Below are positions 62,801 to 64,000 of a stretch of 64,000 nt of DNA, piece by piece; the first letter of the stretch is position 1; each line of letters opens with the position of its first letter. Both the position numbers and the translations under genes were made by a program. The DNA lies in NCBI RefSeq assembly GCF_018069565.1, contig NZ_JAGPNL010000009.1:291291-355290 (forward strand). The letters are read 5' to 3'. A model generated the notes under the pieces. The model saw nothing but the letters and a program-made list of their open reading frames with translations, searched no databases and had not been told where the DNA came from. The stretch comes from Streptomyces tagetis (lineage in GTDB: Bacteria > Actinomycetota > Actinomycetes > Streptomycetales > Streptomycetaceae).

Positions 62801-64000
62801 CGCCGGGGCGGGGGCGGACGACGGCGAGGACGCCCCCGTCGCCGCGTACCTCCGCGACCACGTCCGCGAGCGGCCGGGCGGCGGAGACGATCTGGTCGGC
62901 GAGGCCGGAGAAGTCCGCGAGGGCCGGGTCCTCGACCATCACCACGCGCAGTCCGGCGCGGCGGGCCGCGTCGAGGACCTCCTCGGTCCAGGGGTCGGCG
63001 CCGGCGCCCGGGGTGCGCAGCGCGCTGGGGTGCAGGACGACCGTGCCGGCCATCTCCAGTTGGCAGAGCCGTTCGGGGTCGCGGACGAGGACGCCGGTGC
63101 GCGAGAGCGCGGTGCCGAGGACGGCGTGGAAGGCGGCGGGCCCGTAGCGGGCGGCCTTCGGGGAACCGGCGAGGACGGCCTCGGCGGCCTCGGCGAGGTC
63201 GTGCTTGACGAGCAGGGTGGCCGCGGCGCCCGCCACGCTGCCGGTGGAGGCGTGGGCGGCGTACTCCTGGGCCGGGGAGGTGCGCGGCGCGGGCCGCAGC
63301 GCGGGGGCGGCGGGCAGGCTGCCGCGGCCGGGGACGCACAGCCGGTCGTGGACGGCCTCGAAGGTGGCCGTACGGGTCACCGCCTCGGTGAGCTGGCAGA
63401 CGCGCAGCGCCCCGTCGAGGACGAGGGAGGTGGGGGTCTGGCCGGCGCCGTGCACGGCCGCGTTGGCGGTGGCGAGGGCGACGTCCATGCGGTGGTGGCC
63501 GATCCGGCCGCGCAGCCAGGCGCGGAAGGCGGGGTTCTCGCGGAGCAGGGTCGTCACGGCGGTGACCAGGCGGGGCGTGGGCGGCAGGCGCAGCGAGGAG
63601 GCGGTCACGGCGACGGCGACGCCGAGCGCGTCGGCGCCGAGCGCGGTCGCGGCGACGCGGACGGAGGTGGGGTCGCCGGGGTGGGAGAGTTCCTCCACGG
63701 GGTCGTCCGTACGGGCGAGTCCGTGCTCTTCGGCGAGGGTGGTGGCGCGGTCGACGACGCGGTCGGTGAGGGCGTCCTCGGTGGCGGTGACGACCAGGCG
63801 GGCGAGGCCGGTGTCCCAGTAGGCGAGGGCCACGTCCGGGTGGTCGGCGAGGGCCGCGGCGACCCGGCGGGCGGCGCGTTCCCGGCCGCCGGCCTGCCGC
63901 ACCTTCTCGGGCGCGGCGGGTACGAGGGCGAGGTGGGCGCGGGTGCCGGCCCGCCACTGGCGGGAGCCGCCGGGCAGCGCGGCGCGGGCGACGCGGGCCG
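59802..64000 (-). CDS. Large P-type cation ATPase (CtpI-like), start beyond the window
   Basis: About 1,400 residues are visible and the frame stays open to base 64000, so the N-terminus is missing. The C-terminal ~750 residues form a full P-type pump: actuator loop ALTGESLPV, phosphorylation site DTVCFDKTGTLTENRL, VVLTGDHPQTARAIA and hinge VGMVGDGANDAAAIRAADIGVGI, with membrane helices after it. The N-terminal ~600 residues contain a metal-binding-like start (RVAAALADHPDVALAYWDTGLARLVVT) and a degenerate second pump-like region (GVLVRDPERLCQLEMAGTVVLHPS, without DKTGT). This layout matches the mycobacterial CtpI type. The ion is unknown. Confidence 0.92.
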   Translation of the reverse strand, partial: ARVARAALPGGSRQWRAGTRAHLALVPAAPEKVRQAGGRERAARRVAAALADHPDVALAYWDTGLARLVVTATEDALTDRVVDRATTLAEEHGLARTDDPVEELSHPGDPTSVRVAATALGADALGVAVAVTASSLRLPPTPRLVTAVTTLLRENPAFRAWLRGRIGHHRMDVALATANAAVHGAGQTPTSLVLDGALRVCQLTEAVTRTATFEAVHDRLCVPGRGSLPAAPALRPAPRTSPAQEYAAHASTGSVAGAAATLLVKHDLAEAAEAVLAGSPKAARYGPAAFHAVLGTALSRTGVLVRDPERLCQLEMAGTVVLHPSALRTPGAGADPWTEEVLDAARRAGLRVVMVEDPALADFSGLADQIVSAARPLADVVAEVRGDGGVLAVVRPRPGDPPAVTAGLYAADVAVALADADSPVAWGADILAPGGLADVWRLLRAVPAARTVGRRSQVLARSGAALSGLLVAVGEKRRRSRPSVLPGLRHAPVDAAAAAALISGTRAALRVAAARAPRPRPRVAWHALALDDVHDRLEAEREPEPTAVEQAGAGMRAVAGRAGRVRVLAPARWTWQLARAVRGELDDPLTPVLAVGSAASAILGSVVDALLVVGALDLNALVGGFQRLRAERALSGLLAEQEQKARVTREEPYDGNGGEPFTPPAGGPAPRIVDAADLHPGQVIEVQTDDVVPADARLLWEDGLEVDESALTGESLPVGKSVDPAPRAPMAERHCMVFEGTTVVAGRAWAVVVDTGDHTEAARAVALAARTPAATGVQARLQELTRKALPLTLAGGAAVTGLSLLRGTPVRQAVSGGVSVAVAAVPEGLPLVATVAQLAAARRLGRRGVLVRTPRTLEALGRMDTVCFDKTGTLTENRLRLVQVADAGGTVHRVGEAEAADAVRTAARACPRLNGDRSRPAHATDEAVLDAAGPDPRWTQEEGLPFETSRGYAAAVGRDADGSPALVVKGAPEVLLPACPALPAHAVETAHALARAGLRIIAVAGRPLRAGEEVADVLEQPLEGLEFTGLLALSDVARETSPALVRGLREAGVRPVVLTGDHPQTARAIAADLGWPEDAVVVTGDELAAADRSARSRMLRDADVVARVAPEQKLQVVESLRDAGRVVGMVGDGANDAAAIRAADIGVGINARGSAAARNAADLVVTGDDLLVLVEAVREGRALWHSVADAIAILIGGNAGEVGFGILGTVLGGAAPLSTRQMLLVNLFTDLFPAMAVAVTPAGDPEEEDPGAGAPLGTAVLGEPLMRQIRHRAMTTCLGATAAWLFGRFTPGTARRSTTMALCAVVGTQLAQTLADRRDSRLVQVTSLGSAAVLVLLVQTPFASRLVGCTPLGPVAWTGVTAAITLALAGQRALPHLESTVLRYWPHLKPHIPAPLLP

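Overview
The window is a chromosomal segment of a Streptomyces, or a very close relative. Evidence for this: very high G+C with strong third-position G/C bias, frequent GTG and TTG starts behind GGAGG-type ribosome sites, a MatB malonyl-CoA synthetase and an Mbl-type actin homologue of the kind known from Streptomyces coelicolor, a HrdA-like sigma factor, an LAETG sortase substrate, and a few TTA (bldA-dependent) leucine codons. No CRISPR array, rRNA or intact transposon is seen.

Layout. 1-7.9 kb: sugar genes (end of a sugar ABC permease, galactose mutarotase, a PLP aminotransferase with a long Pro/Ala tail, a GH35-like protein without catalytic residues, a GH51 arabinofuranosidase). 8.2-13.9 kb: a tight five-gene operon of three paralogous polytopic membrane proteins, a HEXXH metalloprotease and an FAD oxidoreductase with a TTA codon. 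14.1-17.9 kb: SMP-30/IclR pair, a hypothetical protein, and a MerR-PP2C fusion. 18-23.4 kb: matB, a 19-codon micro-gene with its own terminator, mbl, a GAF histidine kinase with a degenerate ATPase domain, a small acidic protein and a DUF6204-type protein. 23.4-30.7 kb: a less orderly region with a KimA-like permease, a TTA-containing secreted-type protein and a zinc amidase/PGRP.

30.93-34.63 kb: a decayed integrative element bracketed by a 47-bp duplication of the 3' part of a tRNA(CAU) gene. It holds a radical SAM/SPASM operon with its own terminator, a divergent XRE regulator, an IS1182-like fragment and a broken tyrosine integrase. Two tandem tRNA-Asn genes follow.

35-64 kb is mainly core: a YtxH-like protein, an FGGY kinase, a heterodimeric ABC exporter, hrdA-like sigma factor, dnaG, an NAD(P)H/FAD reductase, dgt, a secreted protein plus class F sortase, a TauE/SafE permease, an Excalibur/LAETG wall protein, ppdK, a sulfatase/LTA-synthase-type membrane protein, dus, a probably leaderless MFS exporter, and a large P-type ATPase that runs off the right edge.

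Most promising as undescribed biology: (i) the membrane-protein/metalloprotease/FAD operon, (ii) the tRNA-integrated radical SAM operon that ends in a 41-codon ORF, and (iii) the 19-residue amphipathic peptide gene next to mbl. All functional statements rest on reading the sequence and on family knowledge; no database search was run.
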